Positions 7,567 through 16,848 of a stretch of 34,383 bases of DNA are shown here, piece after piece. The notes under the pieces were generated by a model. It was not told where the DNA came from. It searched no databases and saw only the letters and a program-made list of their open reading frames with translations. The translations under genes were made by a program, and so were the position numbers. The DNA is taken from contig CAMLEQ010000005.1 of assembly GCA_946479015.1 (NCBI GenBank), positions 1 through 34,383 of the forward strand, given 5' to 3'. Origin of the DNA: an uncultured Gemmatimonadota bacterium (lineage in GTDB: Bacteria > Gemmatimonadota > Gemmatimonadetes > Gemmatimonadales > Gemmatimonadaceae). Each line of letters starts with the position of its first letter. Position 1 is the stretch's first letter.

Positions 7567-8604
7567 GTGTACTCGACCTGCGTCTTCTGCAATCAGCCGC
7601 TGGGCACCAACTCGACACTCGAATCGTTCCCCGTCGGCCGCCGCCTCGCCTTCGACGCGGCGAAGGGACGACTCTGGGTGATCTGCCGCAAGTGCGAGCG
7701 CTGGAATCTCACGCCGCTCGACGAGCGGTGGGAGGCGGTCGAGGAGGCCGAGCGCCTGTTCCACGGCACCCGGCGGCGCGTCGCCACCGAGGAGATCGGT
7801 CTCGCGCGACTCGCCGACGGCACGGAGCTCGTTCGCATCGGCGCGCCGCTGAGGCCGGAGTTCGCGGCATGGCGCTACGGCGACCAGTTCGGCCGTCGCC
7901 GCAAGCGACAGATGCTCATCGCCGGTGCGGGGCTCGCCGCGCTCGGCGGGATCGTCGTCGGCGGCATCACGTTGGGCGTCTCGATCGGCGGATTCGGCTG
8001 GATGTTCGGCCAGTTCGGCCGCCTGACGATCCAGGGTGGATCGGAGACGGTCGTCGCCCGCGTGCGCACGGAGGATGGGGAGGTGCTCCCCGTGCGCCGG
8101 CGCCATCTGGCGGAGAGCACGCTCGCGCCCACCAGCGATGGCGCGCTCGCGATCGAGCTCCGCTACAAGAACGGGAGCTCGCGCTTCGAGGGGCCGGAGG
8201 CGCTGCGCGTCGCCTCGCTCGTCATCCCGGCCGTGAACCGCTTCGGCGGCTCGCGACAGACGGTCGCGGCGGCGGTGGGCGAGATCGAGCAGGTGGGCGG
8301 GCCCGAGCGCTTCGTCGAGCAGCTCGCCCGGCGCGCGGAGGGGGCGACCGCCGTGCCCGGCCGCCCGCACCGCTACGGGCGCAAGGGCCGCATCGGCCGA
8401 ACGGGGCTGTACGCCCTGACGACCATCGACCGGCTCGCGCTGGAGATGGCGTTGCACGAGGACGTGGAGCGCCGAGCGATGTCGGGCGAGCTCGCGCTGC
8501 TCGCGCGCGCGTGGCGCGACGCCGAGGAGATCGCGGCGATCGCGGACGACATGTTCGTTCCCGCCGGCGTGCGGTCGGCGCTCGAGCGCCTGCGCGGGAG
8601 GTAG
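7567..8604 (+). CDS. Unrecognised membrane protein with N-terminal zinc ribbon
   Basis: A 345-residue protein read from a GTG at 7567 (MYSTCVFCNQPLG). Two knuckles, C5-x2-C8 and C40-x2-C43 (ICRKCERWNLTPL), indicate a zinc-ribbon. Residues about 117-150 are a glycine-rich hydrophobic stretch long enough for one or two membrane passes. The remainder is soluble: first a basic/beta-like part (VRRRHLAESTLAPTSDGALAIELRYKNG), then a helical, charged C-terminus (LALEMALHEDVERRAMSGELALLARAWRDAEEIA). I do not recognise the family. It is well separated from the M56 gene (198 nt) and followed by a hairpin, so it is probably monocistronic. Strong GC-rich third codon positions support real coding. The GTG start is uncertain, but it places the first CxxC at residue 5. 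Confidence 0.75.
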   Translation: MYSTCVFCNQPLGTNSTLESFPVGRRLAFDAAKGRLWVICRKCERWNLTPLDERWEAVEEAERLFHGTRRRVATEEIGLARLADGTELVRIGAPLRPEFAAWRYGDQFGRRRKRQMLIAGAGLAALGGIVVGGITLGVSIGGFGWMFGQFGRLTIQGGSETVVARVRTEDGEVLPVRRRHLAESTLAPTSDGALAIELRYKNGSSRFEGPEALRVASLVIPAVNRFGGSRQTVAAAVGEIEQVGGPERFVEQLARRAEGATAVPGRPHRYGRKGRIGRTGLYALTTIDRLALEMALHEDVERRAMSGELALLARAWRDAEEIAAIADDMFVPAGVRSALERLRGR

Positions 8605-8605
8605 C

Positions 8606-8627
8606 GCCCGAGCTCTCACTGTCGGGC
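8606..8627 (+). terminator. Hairpin after the zinc-ribbon membrane protein gene
   Basis: GCCCGA (8606-8611) and TCGGGC (8622-8627) pair perfectly around a 10-nt loop, starting 2 nt after the stop codon. There is no T-run, so it may work with Rho or only protect the 3' end. Confidence 0.4.
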
Positions 8628-8678
8628 CTGGACAGCGAAGCCACGGCCATGGAGTCGGCGGAGGTCGCCGGGAGTGCC

Positions 8679-8713
8679 TTGACGCGGCGTCGATTCGTAA
8701 CTATGAGTGTTAC
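8679..8713 (+). promoter_or_regulatory. Promoter and palindromic operator directly before the Rrf2 gene (leaderless)
   Basis: TTGACG (8679-8684) and TATGAG (8702-8707) are spaced by 17 nt. The -10 box lies inside GTAACTATGAGTGTTAC (8697-8713), a palindrome with perfect 5-bp arms GTAAC/GTTAC that abuts the ATG at 8714. Transcription would therefore start at or very near the A of the start codon, and a bound regulator would block it. Autoregulation by the encoded Rrf2 protein is the simplest reading. Confidence 0.6.
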
Positions 8714-9178
8714 ATGGCCCGCAATTCCCGTTTCTCCGTCGCGCTGCACGTGCTCGTGCACCTCGTCCAGGCGCGCGAGCCGCAGACCTCGGAGCAGTTG
8801 GCCGCCTGCGTGGGCACGAACTCCGTCGTCGTGCGACGCACCCTCGCCGGGCTGCGCGAGGCAGGGCTGGTCGCGTCCGCGCGCGGCACGGGCGGCGGGT
8901 GGACGCTCGCGCGCGACCCCGCGCGCGTCACGCTGCGCGACGTGTCTGCCGCGCTCGGCCAGCGCCTGCTCCAGGGGATCGACGTGACTGGTCCCGGCGC
9001 CCGCGGGGCGACCTGTCGGATCCAGCGCGCCGTCGCGGGCACGCTCGACGAATTCCTCGACGACGCCGAGGCGCTGCTCGCCGCGCGTCTCGGTCGCATC
9101 TCGCTCGCCGCGCTCGCGGCGCGGGTCCGCGAGCTGTCGCCGCACCGTCACCCTACCGCCAAGTCGTCCCATGCCTGA
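8714..9178 (+). CDS. Rrf2-family transcriptional regulator (YwnA-like)
   Basis: A 154-residue winged-helix protein. The N-terminus MARNSRFSVALHVLVHL and the recognition part GTNSVVVRRTLAGLREAGLV with wing GTGGGWTLARDP are diagnostic of Rrf2. Only two cysteines are present (AACVG and ATCRIQ), not the three-Cys cluster of IscR or NsrR, so it is more like YwnA-type members that sense thiol or electrophile stress without an Fe-S cluster. That sensing role is inference. It overlaps the downstream flavoprotein gene by 8 nt, implying translational coupling, and sits directly behind a palindromic operator. No Shine-Dalgarno sequence is possible if the transcript is leaderless. Confidence 0.9.
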   Translation: MARNSRFSVALHVLVHLVQAREPQTSEQLAACVGTNSVVVRRTLAGLREAGLVASARGTGGGWTLARDPARVTLRDVSAALGQRLLQGIDVTGPGARGATCRIQRAVAGTLDEFLDDAEALLAARLGRISLAALAARVRELSPHRHPTAKSSHA

Positions 9179-10109
9179 CGCCATTCGGCACGACCTCTAC
9201 GACGCCATCGTGGCCGGCGGGAGCTTCGCTGGCCTGTCCGCCGCGATGCAGCTCGCTCGCGCGCGCCGGCGTGTGCTCGTCGTGGACACCGGACAGCCGC
9301 GGAACCGGTTCGCCCACAGCTCGCACGGCTTCCTCGGCCAGGACGGCCGGACGCCCGCCGAGATCCTCGCCATCGCCCGCGAGCAGGTGCTGGCGTATCC
9401 GACGGCCGAGCTCCGCCCCGACGAGGCGACGCACGCCGCCGCGGAAGGCGGGAAATTCTCGGTCGCCCTCGCGTCCGGGGCGATGACTCACGCGCGCCGC
9501 CTCGTGCTCGCCACGGGGATCGTGGACGAGCTGCCCGATCTTCCCGGGTTGCGCGAGCGCTGGGGCGCGACGGTGCTGCACTGCCCGTACTGCCACGGCT
9601 ACGAGGTGGCCGACGAGCGCCTCGGCGTACTGGCCGTGGGGGAGGGGAGCGTGCACCAGGCGCTGCTGCTCCCCGACTGGAGCACCGACGTCACGCTCTT
9701 CACGAACGGCGCGTTCGAGCCGACGGCCGAGCAGCGCGGCGCCCTCGCCGCGCGCGGCGTGCGCATCGAGTCGCGACGTGTGCTCGCGCTGGTGGGCGAC
9801 GCGCCGGCACTGGCCGGCGTGCTCCTGCGGGGGCCGGATGGCGACGACGAGGTGATCGCGCTCGACGCGCTCTTCACCGCCTCGCGTACCCACATGGCCA
9901 GTTCGCTCGCCGAGCAGCTCGGCTGCGCCTTCGATGAGGGACAGTTCGGCCCCGTGATCCGGACCGACGAGAGAAAGCAGACGACCGTGCCGGGCGTGTT
10001 CGCCGCCGGCGATGCCGCACGCGTCCCGCACAACGTGACGTGGGCCTCGGCGGACGGGGTGACGGCGGGCATCTTCGCGCACCAGTCGCTCGCGTTGGCG
10101 AGTCGGTGA
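9171..10109 (+). CDS. Thioredoxin-reductase-like FAD/NAD(P)H oxidoreductase
   Basis: A 312-residue flavoprotein of the low-molecular-weight thioredoxin reductase fold. The FAD motif AGGSFAGLSAA is at about 15-25, the second FAD contact LVLATGIVDELP at about 111-122, the redox pair C138-PY-C141 (CPYCHGYE) lies in the central NAD(P)H domain, and the FAD-binding end is VPGVFAAGDAARVPHNV. The form CPYCHGYE is typical of TrxR-like enzymes that act on small dithiols (as in gliotoxin or holomycin self-protection) or on unknown disulfides rather than on thioredoxin. This specificity is inference. It overlaps the Rrf2 regulator gene, a common pairing that suggests redox-controlled expression, and its stop lies next to the esterase start. 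Confidence 0.9.
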   Translation: MPDAIRHDLYDAIVAGGSFAGLSAAMQLARARRRVLVVDTGQPRNRFAHSSHGFLGQDGRTPAEILAIAREQVLAYPTAELRPDEATHAAAEGGKFSVALASGAMTHARRLVLATGIVDELPDLPGLRERWGATVLHCPYCHGYEVADERLGVLAVGEGSVHQALLLPDWSTDVTLFTNGAFEPTAEQRGALAARGVRIESRRVLALVGDAPALAGVLLRGPDGDDEVIALDALFTASRTHMASSLAEQLGCAFDEGQFGPVIRTDERKQTTVPGVFAAGDAARVPHNVTWASADGVTAGIFAHQSLALASR

Positions 10110-10117
10110 GCGCGGGC

Positions 10118-10996
10118 ATGCACCGTCACACGCCGTCCCGCCGCGCCGCCGCGGCCTGCCTGCTCCTCGCCGCCGCGACGCTCGCGTGCACGCATGCCGT
10201 ACCGGCCGTGTCGTCCCGGCCGGCGGCTATCGTCGCGCCTGTGCCGGCCGACCCGGTGCCCGCGCACGACACCTTCACCGTGCAGTCCGCGGTGCTGGGC
10301 GAGCCGCGCCCGATCAACGTCTATCTGCCGCCGCAGTACCGGCTCGCCGACTCCGCCAGCGCGCGCTTCCCCGTGCTGTACATGCCCGACGGCGGACTGG
10401 ATGAGGACTTCCCTCACGTCGCCAACACCATCGACTCGCTGATCGCGCTCGGGCGGGTCCGCCCCGTCCTCGTCGTCGGGGTGCCGAACACGCAGCGGCG
10501 CCGCGATCTCACCGGTCCCACGCGCGTGAAGTCCGACAGCGCCATCGCGCCGCGCGTCGGAGGCTCGGCGGCGTTCCGGAGCTTTCTCCGTTCGGAGCTG
10601 ATCCCCGAGGTCGCCCGCCGCTATCGCGTCACCGACGAGCGGGGGATCGTGGGCGAGTCGCTCGCGGGGCTGTTCATCGTCGAGACCTTCCTGCGCGAGC
10701 CGGCGCTGTTCACGCATTACGTGGCCTTCGATCCGAGCGTCTGGTGGGACCGGGGGGCGCTCGTCGACTCGGCGGCGGCGCGTCTCGCCGACTACGACGC
10801 CTCGGTCCCTCGCACGCTCTATCTCTCCAGCTCCGAGGAGCCGAGCACCTCGGTGGGGACGGCACACCTGGCGGCGACGCTGCGGCAGACGTCGCCTCCG
10901 GGGCTTCGCTGGCGCTACGAGCCGCGCCCGGATCTCGGACACGGGAACATCTTCCGCACGCTCGCGCCAGAGGCGCTGGCCGAGGCGCTGCGCTGA
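10118..10996 (+). CDS. Exported alpha/beta-hydrolase esterase (esterase D/enterochelin-esterase type)
   Basis: About 292 residues. The N-terminus (MHRHTPSRRAAAACLLLAAATLAC) is a Sec signal, possibly a lipoprotein one, although the lipobox (TLAC) is not ideal. The catalytic domain opens with the beta-rich INVYLPPQYR and FPVLYMPDGG (oxyanion region), followed by the nucleophile in IVGESLAG (GxSxG), an acidic block and the catalytic His in LGHGNIF. This pattern belongs to the putative esterase family that includes YbbA/IroE siderophore esterases. It should act on esters outside the cytoplasm; the substrate is unknown. A GTG at 10106 overlaps the preceding stop codon (GTGA) and is an alternative start that would couple it to the flavoprotein gene. 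Confidence 0.87.
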   Translation: MHRHTPSRRAAAACLLLAAATLACTHAVPAVSSRPAAIVAPVPADPVPAHDTFTVQSAVLGEPRPINVYLPPQYRLADSASARFPVLYMPDGGLDEDFPHVANTIDSLIALGRVRPVLVVGVPNTQRRRDLTGPTRVKSDSAIAPRVGGSAAFRSFLRSELIPEVARRYRVTDERGIVGESLAGLFIVETFLREPALFTHYVAFDPSVWWDRGALVDSAAARLADYDASVPRTLYLSSSEEPSTSVGTAHLAATLRQTSPPGLRWRYEPRPDLGHGNIFRTLAPEALAEALR

Positions 10997-11034
10997 GCGT
11001 CGCGGGCCGAGGCTCCGGGGCACCCACGCGGTGT

Positions 11035-11048
11035 GCTCGCGCGCGAGC
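11035..11048. terminator. Perfect palindrome between convergent genes
   Basis: GCTCGCGCGCGAGC is a perfect 14-bp palindrome in the 60-nt gap between the convergent esterase and P-type ATPase genes. It could act as a weak bidirectional terminator; the lack of a T-run and the base composition keep this uncertain. Confidence 0.3.
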
Positions 11049-11056
11049 GCCCCTCA

Positions 11057-13798
11057 TCATCGAGCACGCACGCGAGCCCGTCCGCGCATCTTCACCACCT
11101 GACCGAGGATCGCCGGTACCGCCGCCAGGCCGAACGCGATGCTCCAATCGAGCACGCCGAGTCGTTCGGCGTGCAGCACGTGAGCGAGCGGTGGCACCTC
11201 CACCGCGAGAAGCTGTAGAACGACCACGAGCACCACGGCGCCGAGCGCCCACGGGTTCGCGATCGCCGCCGTTGGCGTGAGCACGGGCGCCCGCTGGCGC
11301 GCCGTGCCGAGGTGGAACGCTTGCGCCAGCGCGAGCGTGGTGAAGCTCATCGTCACCGCGTGGCGCCCGGACGCGCCGTGCTCCTCCAGCCCCAGCGCGA
11401 ACGCCGCCATCGTCACGCCCGCGATCAGCACGGCGTGAACGCCGATGGCCGAGAGAAACCGCCGCGAGAGCAGCGCCTCGTCCGGGTCGCGAGGGGGGCG
11501 CCGCATCACCCCCGCCTCCGCCGGCTCGAACGCCAGGGCGAGCGCCGGGAAGGTGTCGGTCACCAGGTTGAGCCAGAGGATCTGGAGCGGCATGAGCGGG
11601 AGCGGGAAGCCCGCGATCCCGGCGGCGACGAGCACCAGCACCTCGGCGAGGTTACAGCTGAAGAGGTAGAAGACGAACTTGTGGATGTTGTCGAAGATGA
11701 CGCGCCCCTCCTCGATCGCGACGGCGATCGTGGGGAAGCGGTCATCCTGGAGCACCACCGCGGCCGCCTCGCGCGCCACGTCGGTGCCGCGCTGCCCCAT
11801 GGCCACGCCGACGTCGGCCTTCCGGAGCGCGGCGGCGTCGTTCACGCCGTCGCCGAGCATGGCCACGATCTCGCCGCGCCGCTGGAGCGCGGTCACGATC
11901 GCGAGCTTGTCGGCCGGGCTCACGCGGCTGAAGGCGACCACGCGTTGCACGCGCGACGCGAGCTCCCGCTCGGAGAGCGTCGCCAGCTCGCGTCCGTCGA
12001 GCACCTCGTGCGCCGTACCGTCGGCCTGGGCCTCCATGCCCAGCTCGCGGGCGATCGCTTCCGCCGTCCGCCGCTGGTCGCCGGTGATCATCACGATGCG
12101 TATGCCGGCCTCGCGCGCGCGGGCGATGGTCTCGCGCACGCCGGGGGCTGGCGGATCCATGATCCCGCCGAAGGCGACGAAGGTGAGCCCGGCGAGTGCC
12201 TCGTCGCCGACGGCGTGCACCGCGCCGGTGGCGAGCGCGAGCACGCGGAGCCCTCGCGCGGCGAGCGCCTCGTTGGTGGCGAGCAGCGCCTCACGCGTGG
12301 CCGCGTCGAGCGGGCGCTCGATGAGCCCATGGTCATCGCCCGGCGCGAGCAGCCGCGTGCAGCGCGAGAGCACGCGCGCCGGAGCTCCCTTCACGTGGGC
12401 CACGACCGGTGGCGCTTCGGCGTCGCGCGTCGCGGCGCGGTGGAACGTCGCCATGAGCATGCGCTCGCTGGAGAACGGCACCTCGGCGACTTCGGGCGTC
12501 TCGGCGTCCAGCTCGGCGCGGGTGAGCCCTGCCTTGCGCGCCGCGGCCACCAGCGCGCCCTCGGTCGGGTCGCCGCGCACGAGCCACCCCGTGTCGCCGT
12601 GTTCCAGCTCGGCGCGGCTCGCGAGCACGCCGATGGTGAGCGCGAGGCGGAGCTGTGGGTCGCGCGCGGCGTCCACTATCCGTCCGCCCTCCGTGAAGCT
12701 CCCCGCCGGCTCGTAGCCGGTGCCGCAGATCGCCACCTCGCGGCCGGGGAACACGAGCGTGGTGAGCGTCATCGCGCCGGCGGTGAGCGTTCCCGTCTTG
12801 TCGGTGCAGATCACGGTGACGCTGCCGAGCGTCTCGACCGAGGGGAGTCGCCGGATGAGCGCGTGCCGCCGCGCCATGCGCCGCATCCCGACCGCGAGCG
12901 CGATCGTGGCCACCGCTGGCAGCCCCTCGGGGACGGCGGCGATGGCCAGCGCCATCCCGGCCTCCAGCATCGTCCCGAGCGGCTCGTGCTGCAGCGCGCC
13001 GATCGCGGTGACGAGCACGCCGACGCCGAGCGCGAGCCACACGAGCCGCCGCCCGAGCGCGTCGAGGCGGTGCTCGAGCGGCGTGCGCTCCTCGGGGATG
13101 CTCTCCACCAGCCGCCCGATGCGGCCCAATTCGGTGCTCATCCCCGTCGCGACGACGAGCGCCGTCGCGGTGCCGGTGGCGATGGTCGTCCCCTTGTAGA
13201 GCATGTCGGCGCGCTCGGAGAGAGTCGCTTCTTCCGCGACCGCGTCGGCGCGCTTCGTCGCCGGCACCGACTCGCCGGTGAGCGGTGCCTCGACCGCGCG
13301 CAGCTCCGTCGCGCGGAGCACGCGCGCATCCGCCGGCACCGACTGCCCCGCCTCGAGCGCGATGACGTCGCCCGGCACGAGCTCACGCGCGTCGATCTCG
13401 CGCCGCCGACCGGCGCGGACGACGGTGGCGCGCGGCACCTCGAGGTGGAGCAACGCCTCCATCGCGCGCCGGGCACGCATCTCGGTCGCGAAGCCCACGA
13501 GCGTGTCGAGCGCGAGAACGGCGCCGATCGCCGCCGCCTCGAGGAGGTCGCCCATGACGAGCGACACCGCCATCGCCGCCGCGAGGAGGAGGACGACCAC
13601 GCTCCGCAGCTGACCGACGAGGATCGACCACGCGGATGCTGGCTTCGCCGCCTCGAGCGCGTTCGGTCCATACGTCGCGAGCCGCCGCGCGGCCTCGGCG
13701 TCGTCGAGCCCCACGGCGGTGCTGCCGAGCGCCGCGAGCGCCTCGGTGGGAGAGAGTGCGTGCGGGCTCGTCTCCGCGAGCGGTTGCACGATCCTCAT
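11057..13798 (-). CDS. P-type cation-transporting ATPase (P2A, Ca2+/PacL-like)
   Basis: A 913-residue, full-length P2-type pump. In order: N-terminal cation ATPase domain ([10 protein letters not shown] ... GPNAL), actuator domain with TGES ([12 protein letters not shown]), M4 motif [11 protein letters not shown], phosphorylation site D333 in [11 protein letters not shown], nucleotide domain, HAD hinge ([26 protein letters not shown]), then M5-M10 with [22 protein letters not shown] in M4 and NxxxD in M6 are the Ca2+-binding signatures of SERCA/PacL pumps, so ATP-driven export of Ca2+ (possibly Mn2+) across the cytoplasmic membrane is likely. It follows the AI-2E-family gene by 14 nt on the same strand. 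The C-terminus is a short arginine-rich tail. Confidence 0.93.
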   Translation of the reverse strand: MRIVQPLAETSPHALSPTEALAALGSTAVGLDDAEAARRLATYGPNALEAAKPASAWSILVGQLRSVVVLLLAAAMAVSLVMGDLLEAAAIGAVLALDTLVGFATEMRARRAMEALLHLEVPRATVVRAGRRREIDARELVPGDVIALEAGQSVPADARVLRATELRAVEAPLTGESVPATKRADAVAEEATLSERADMLYKGTTIATGTATALVVATGMSTELGRIGRLVESIPEERTPLEHRLDALGRRLVWLALGVGVLVTAIGALQHEPLGTMLEAGMALAIAAVPEGLPAVATIALAVGMRRMARRHALIRRLPSVETLGSVTVICTDKTGTLTAGAMTLTTLVFPGREVAICGTGYEPAGSFTEGGRIVDAARDPQLRLALTIGVLASRAELEHGDTGWLVRGDPTEGALVAAARKAGLTRAELDAETPEVAEVPFSSERMLMATFHRAATRDAEAPPVVAHVKGAPARVLSRCTRLLAPGDDHGLIERPLDAATREALLATNEALAARGLRVLALATGAVHAVGDEALAGLTFVAFGGIMDPPAPGVRETIARAREAGIRIVMITGDQRRTAEAIARELGMEAQADGTAHEVLDGRELATLSERELASRVQRVVAFSRVSPADKLAIVTALQRRGEIVAMLGDGVNDAAALRKADVGVAMGQRGTDVAREAAAVVLQDDRFPTIAVAIEEGRVIFDNIHKFVFYLFSCNLAEVLVLVAAGIAGFPLPLMPLQILWLNLVTDTFPALALAFEPAEAGVMRRPPRDPDEALLSRRFLSAIGVHAVLIAGVTMAAFALGLEEHGASGRHAVTMSFTTLALAQAFHLGTARQRAPVLTPTAAIANPWALGAVVLVVVLQLLAVEVPPLAHVLHAERLGVLDWSIAFGLAAVPAILGQVVKMRGRARVRAR

Positions 13799-13812
13799 CC
13801 CGGCATTGGGCG

Positions 13813-14913
13813 CTACGCCCGCCGCGTGGACGGCTCTTCCGTGATGACGACCGTCCCGCGGCTCTCCGGCGCCGCGGACGCCGGCGCGCGCGCCGCGCTC
13901 CCTGATTCGCCGGGCATCGTCCCCGGTGCGCGGCCGGCGCGCCAGACGTGGCGCCGCGACTCGCGCTCGACGCGCACGAGCTCGAGGAAATACAGAATGG
14001 CGAGTGGCCCGAGTAGCACGCCGAAGAGCCCGAAGATGCGGGCGCCGGCGAACGCGCCGACGAGGGTGATCATCGGATGCACTCCCGACACGCGGCGGTA
14101 CACCGACAGCCGGGCGACGTTGTCGATGTTCGACGCGACCACGGCGCCAATGAGCGCGAGCGTGATCGCGGCCCCGATGCGATGCTCCATGAGGAGCACC
14201 ACCACACCCGGGACCCAGACGAGCGCGCTCCCGAAGAGTGGAAAGACGGAGGCCAACGCGGTGACCGCGGCCCAGAGTGCCGCGCCCGGCAGCCCCACCA
14301 GCCAGAACGCGAGCCCGACCACAGTCCCCTGGAGCACCGCCGTGAGCCCGATGCCGAGCAGCATCGCTTCGGTGACTTCGACGAAGCGCCGCCGGAGCCG
14401 CTCCGCCGTGACCGCGGAGAGGGGGAGGTATGGCACGACCGCGCGCCAGCCCGCCGAGCCCGACGCGAGCAGGTAGTAGAGTCCGGTGAGCGCGATCGCG
14501 AGATTGATCACCGCGCGCGCGGCACCGCCGATGACGTGCAGCGCCTGTCCGGAGATCCAGGTCACGAGCGCGTCGCCCGTCCGGATGAGCTCCCGTCCAA
14601 CCATCACGTCATCGATGCGGAGCGCCGCCACGCGCGCGGGCAGGGCTCCGTGCGTGAGCGAGGAGAGCACGCGCGGTGCCTCCGCCGCGGCGGCGAGCGT
14701 GAGCACCACCACCGGGACGAGCACGAGCGCGATGGTGCCGAGCAGGACGACGATGGTGGAGGCGCCGTCGCCGATGCGCTCGCGGAGCCGCCGGTGGGCG
14801 GGCGCCACCAGAACGAAGAGCACCGCCCCGCCGAGGAGGCCCGGCAGGAAGGGGAGCAGAGCGATGACGATGCCGAGCGCCAGGGCGGAGAGGACGAGGC
14901 TCAGTGCGTTCAC
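13813..14913 (-). CDS. AI-2E-family transporter (UPF0118 permease)
   Basis: A 366-residue polytopic membrane protein starting at a GTG (14913). Hydrophobic helices begin at residues 5-40 and 55-80. A periplasmic segment is followed by a second helical bundle, including the family-typical region GTVVGLAFWLVGLPGAALWAAVTALASVFPLFGSALVWVP and ending in FGLFGVLLGPLAILYFLEL. The AI-2E exporter family moves small molecules (TqsA) or Na+/H+ in some members; which applies here is unknown. The last 40 residues are an Ala/Arg/Ser-rich tail outside the conserved fold. It is the first gene of a two-gene operon with the P-type ATPase, so a link to ion homeostasis is plausible. Confidence 0.9.
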   Translation of the reverse strand: MNALSLVLSALALGIVIALLPFLPGLLGGAVLFVLVAPAHRRLRERIGDGASTIVVLLGTIALVLVPVVVLTLAAAAEAPRVLSSLTHGALPARVAALRIDDVMVGRELIRTGDALVTWISGQALHVIGGAARAVINLAIALTGLYYLLASGSAGWRAVVPYLPLSAVTAERLRRRFVEVTEAMLLGIGLTAVLQGTVVGLAFWLVGLPGAALWAAVTALASVFPLFGSALVWVPGVVVLLMEHRIGAAITLALIGAVVASNIDNVARLSVYRRVSGVHPMITLVGAFAGARIFGLFGVLLGPLAILYFLELVRVERESRRHVWRAGRAPGTMPGESGSAARAPASAAPESRGTVVITEEPSTRRA

Positions 14914-15067
14914 GGCTCGGCGGCGGTGGAAGGAGCCTGCGGGCCGATGCGATGGCGGATGCTACGCCAGCGGGCCCGTCCTCACTGTAGGCGCAGCGGC
15001 ATCGCCGGTCTGTCCTCGGCAGGCCACCCGGGCGTGCGGGTTCCCCCGACCACCGAGCCCCCGTCGG

Positions 15068-15727
15068 TCAGCGTCGCAAGGTGACGAGGACGGCGCATGC
15101 GCGCAGCGCCGTCACGCCGCGTTCCGCGAACTCCGGGACTTTCGACAGCACATCGTCACGGCTCAGCAGGCGGACATCGGCGCGGGAGCCGTACAGCCGC
15201 TCGACTTCGGCCAGCGGCACGGAGAACGGCGGCCCCTGCATCTGCTCCTGTGGGTACTCCACCGTCAACAGGAGCATCCGGGTGCCGGATGGTAGGATCC
15301 GGGCCATGTGCGCCGCGTATCGCTCCCGCATCGCGGGCGGCATGGCGATGAGCGCTGCCCGGTCGTAGACCGCCTCGAACCCCGCGAGGTCGTCCGCCGT
15401 CAGATCGAAGAAATCGCCACGGAAGATGCGGATGCCGTCGGATTCCGCGACGTCGAACTTTCCCTGTCGACGCCGCTGCGGGGCGAGGCCGTTCTCGGTG
15501 AAGAAGGCCGCGACCGCGACCGGGCTGAGCTCCACGCCGAGCACCGGGTGGCCCTGCGCATGCAGCCAGATCATGTCCGTGCTCTTCCCGCAGAGCGGCA
15601 CGAAGACGCCCTTGTCCCGCGCCAGCCCGAGCTCGGGCCAGAAGCGGAGCAGATGCGTGTTGATGCTTCGCTGGTGAAATCCGATCTCCTGTCGTTCCCA
15701 GCGCTCGAGCCAGAATCTCTCTTCCAC
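15068..15727 (-). CDS. Thiopurine S-methyltransferase family protein
   Basis: A 219-residue SAM-dependent methyltransferase, the usual length of bacterial TPMT. The N-terminus (MEERFWLERWERQEIGFHQ) and VFVPLCGKSTDMIWLHAQGH are hallmarks; the SAM site continues with VLGVELSPVAV, and YDRAALIAMPPAMRERYA is the family's mid-region. The start is the GTG at 15727, which gives the canonical N-terminus; the frame is open much farther upstream but that part lies antisense to the neighbouring SDR gene. Bacterial members methylate tellurite, selenite or thiopurines; the natural substrate is uncertain. It is divergent from the SDR gene at 15852. Confidence 0.92.
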   Translation of the reverse strand: MEERFWLERWERQEIGFHQRSINTHLLRFWPELGLARDKGVFVPLCGKSTDMIWLHAQGHPVLGVELSPVAVAAFFTENGLAPQRRRQGKFDVAESDGIRIFRGDFFDLTADDLAGFEAVYDRAALIAMPPAMRERYAAHMARILPSGTRMLLLTVEYPQEQMQGPPFSVPLAEVERLYGSRADVRLLSRDDVLSKVPEFAERGVTALRACAVLVTLRR

Positions 15728-15851
15728 TGTTGTCCCATCCTCGGTCGTATGAGTGCACGGTGCGCGTGATCGGCCCGTCGCGCTCAATGATGCGCCGCGT
15801 GCGCGCGCCGCGCGACGCATCGGCCACACACCCTCATCCCGACTGGATTCC

Positions 15852-16676
15852 ATGGCACTCGAACAGTTCCGACTCGATGATCGCGTCGCGCTGGTCACCG
15901 GCGCCGGGCGCGGCATCGGTGCCGCGATCGCCCTCGCGCTCGCTGGCGCGGGCGCCGACGTGGTCCTGAGCGCCCGCACGGCCGCCGACCTCGAGGAGGT
16001 GGCACGCCGCATCGGAGCGCTGGGCCGGCGTGCCCTCGTCGTTCCCGCCGACCTCTCGGAGGGCGCCGCCGTCGAGGCGCTCCCCGGGCGCGCGACGGCG
16101 GCCTTCGGGCGGCTCGACATCGTGGTGAACAACGTCGGCGGCGCGGCGCCGGCGCCGTTCACGGAGACCACGGTCGAGGCGCTCGAGCGCGCCGTCCGCT
16201 TCAACGTCGGCACCGCCCACCGGCTCACGCTCTCGGCGCTCCCGCACCTGCGCGCCGCCGCCGACGCGGCGGGCCCCGACGGGCTCGCGGCCGGTCGCGG
16301 CCCGTCCGTCGTGAGCATCGCCTCGGTCTACGGCCACCGCGCGGGGCGCGGGATGGTGGCGTACGGCACGGCGAAGGCCGCGCTGCTGCACTGGACGCGC
16401 ATGGCCGCGGCGGACCTCGCGCCACGCATCCGCGTGAACGCGATCGCCGCTGGCTCCATCGCGAGCAGTGCGCTCGCGCCCGTGCTCGCCGATCCGGAGG
16501 CGATGCGGCGCCTCACGGACGCCTCCGCGCTTCGCCGCCTAGGCCGCCCGGAGGAGGTGGCGAGCGCGGTGCTCTTCCTCGTGTCCCCAGCGGGTGCGTA
16601 CGCCACCGGCTCGGTCCTCGACCTCGACGGCGGGCCCGGCCGCACGAACGTGAACCTGGACTTTCCGGACCTGTGA
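15852..16676 (+). CDS. Classical SDR-family oxidoreductase
   Basis: A 274-residue SDR with full active site: TGAGRGIG (nucleotide turn), NNVGGA, catalytic Ser in VSIASVYG and YGTAKAAL (YxxxK). It ends in [12 protein letters not shown]. It should use NAD(P)H on a ketone or alcohol; members with this layout are usually annotated as glucose 1-dehydrogenase-like or 3-oxoacyl-ACP-reductase-like without proven substrate. The start is the ATG at 15852, which puts the Rossmann turn near residue 16; the open frame upstream lacks family features. Its 124-nt divergent region with the methyltransferase gene holds no clear promoter. The following cupin gene is 172 nt away, so co-transcription is uncertain. 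Confidence 0.9.
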   Translation: MALEQFRLDDRVALVTGAGRGIGAAIALALAGAGADVVLSARTAADLEEVARRIGALGRRALVVPADLSEGAAVEALPGRATAAFGRLDIVVNNVGGAAPAPFTETTVEALERAVRFNVGTAHRLTLSALPHLRAAADAAGPDGLAAGRGPSVVSIASVYGHRAGRGMVAYGTAKAALLHWTRMAAADLAPRIRVNAIAAGSIASSALAPVLADPEAMRRLTDASALRRLGRPEEVASAVLFLVSPAGAYATGSVLDLDGGPGRTNVNLDFPDL

Positions 16677-16848
16677 GCGCGGCGCGGACGCCGGCGCACG
16701 GCGCGCCGGAGCAGACGCCGTAGGGGTGATGCGGCACCGGACGTGCGCCCTCCACGTCGCCGCGCACGACGCGAAGCGGAGTCGGGACACGGCGGTGACC
16801 GAGCGCGCTCGACGGAGCATGCACTACCACACGAGACGGAGCAGGACC

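Noticed and set aside
10040..10117. Longer start for the esterase within the flavoprotein gene
   Set aside because: The extra residues would disrupt the signal peptide; only the GTG at 10106 or ATG at 10118 are sensible.
11312..14476. A 1054-codon open frame on the plus strand
   Set aside because: It lies antisense to the P-type ATPase and AI-2E permease genes, both of which have complete motifs; composition is that of a shadow frame.
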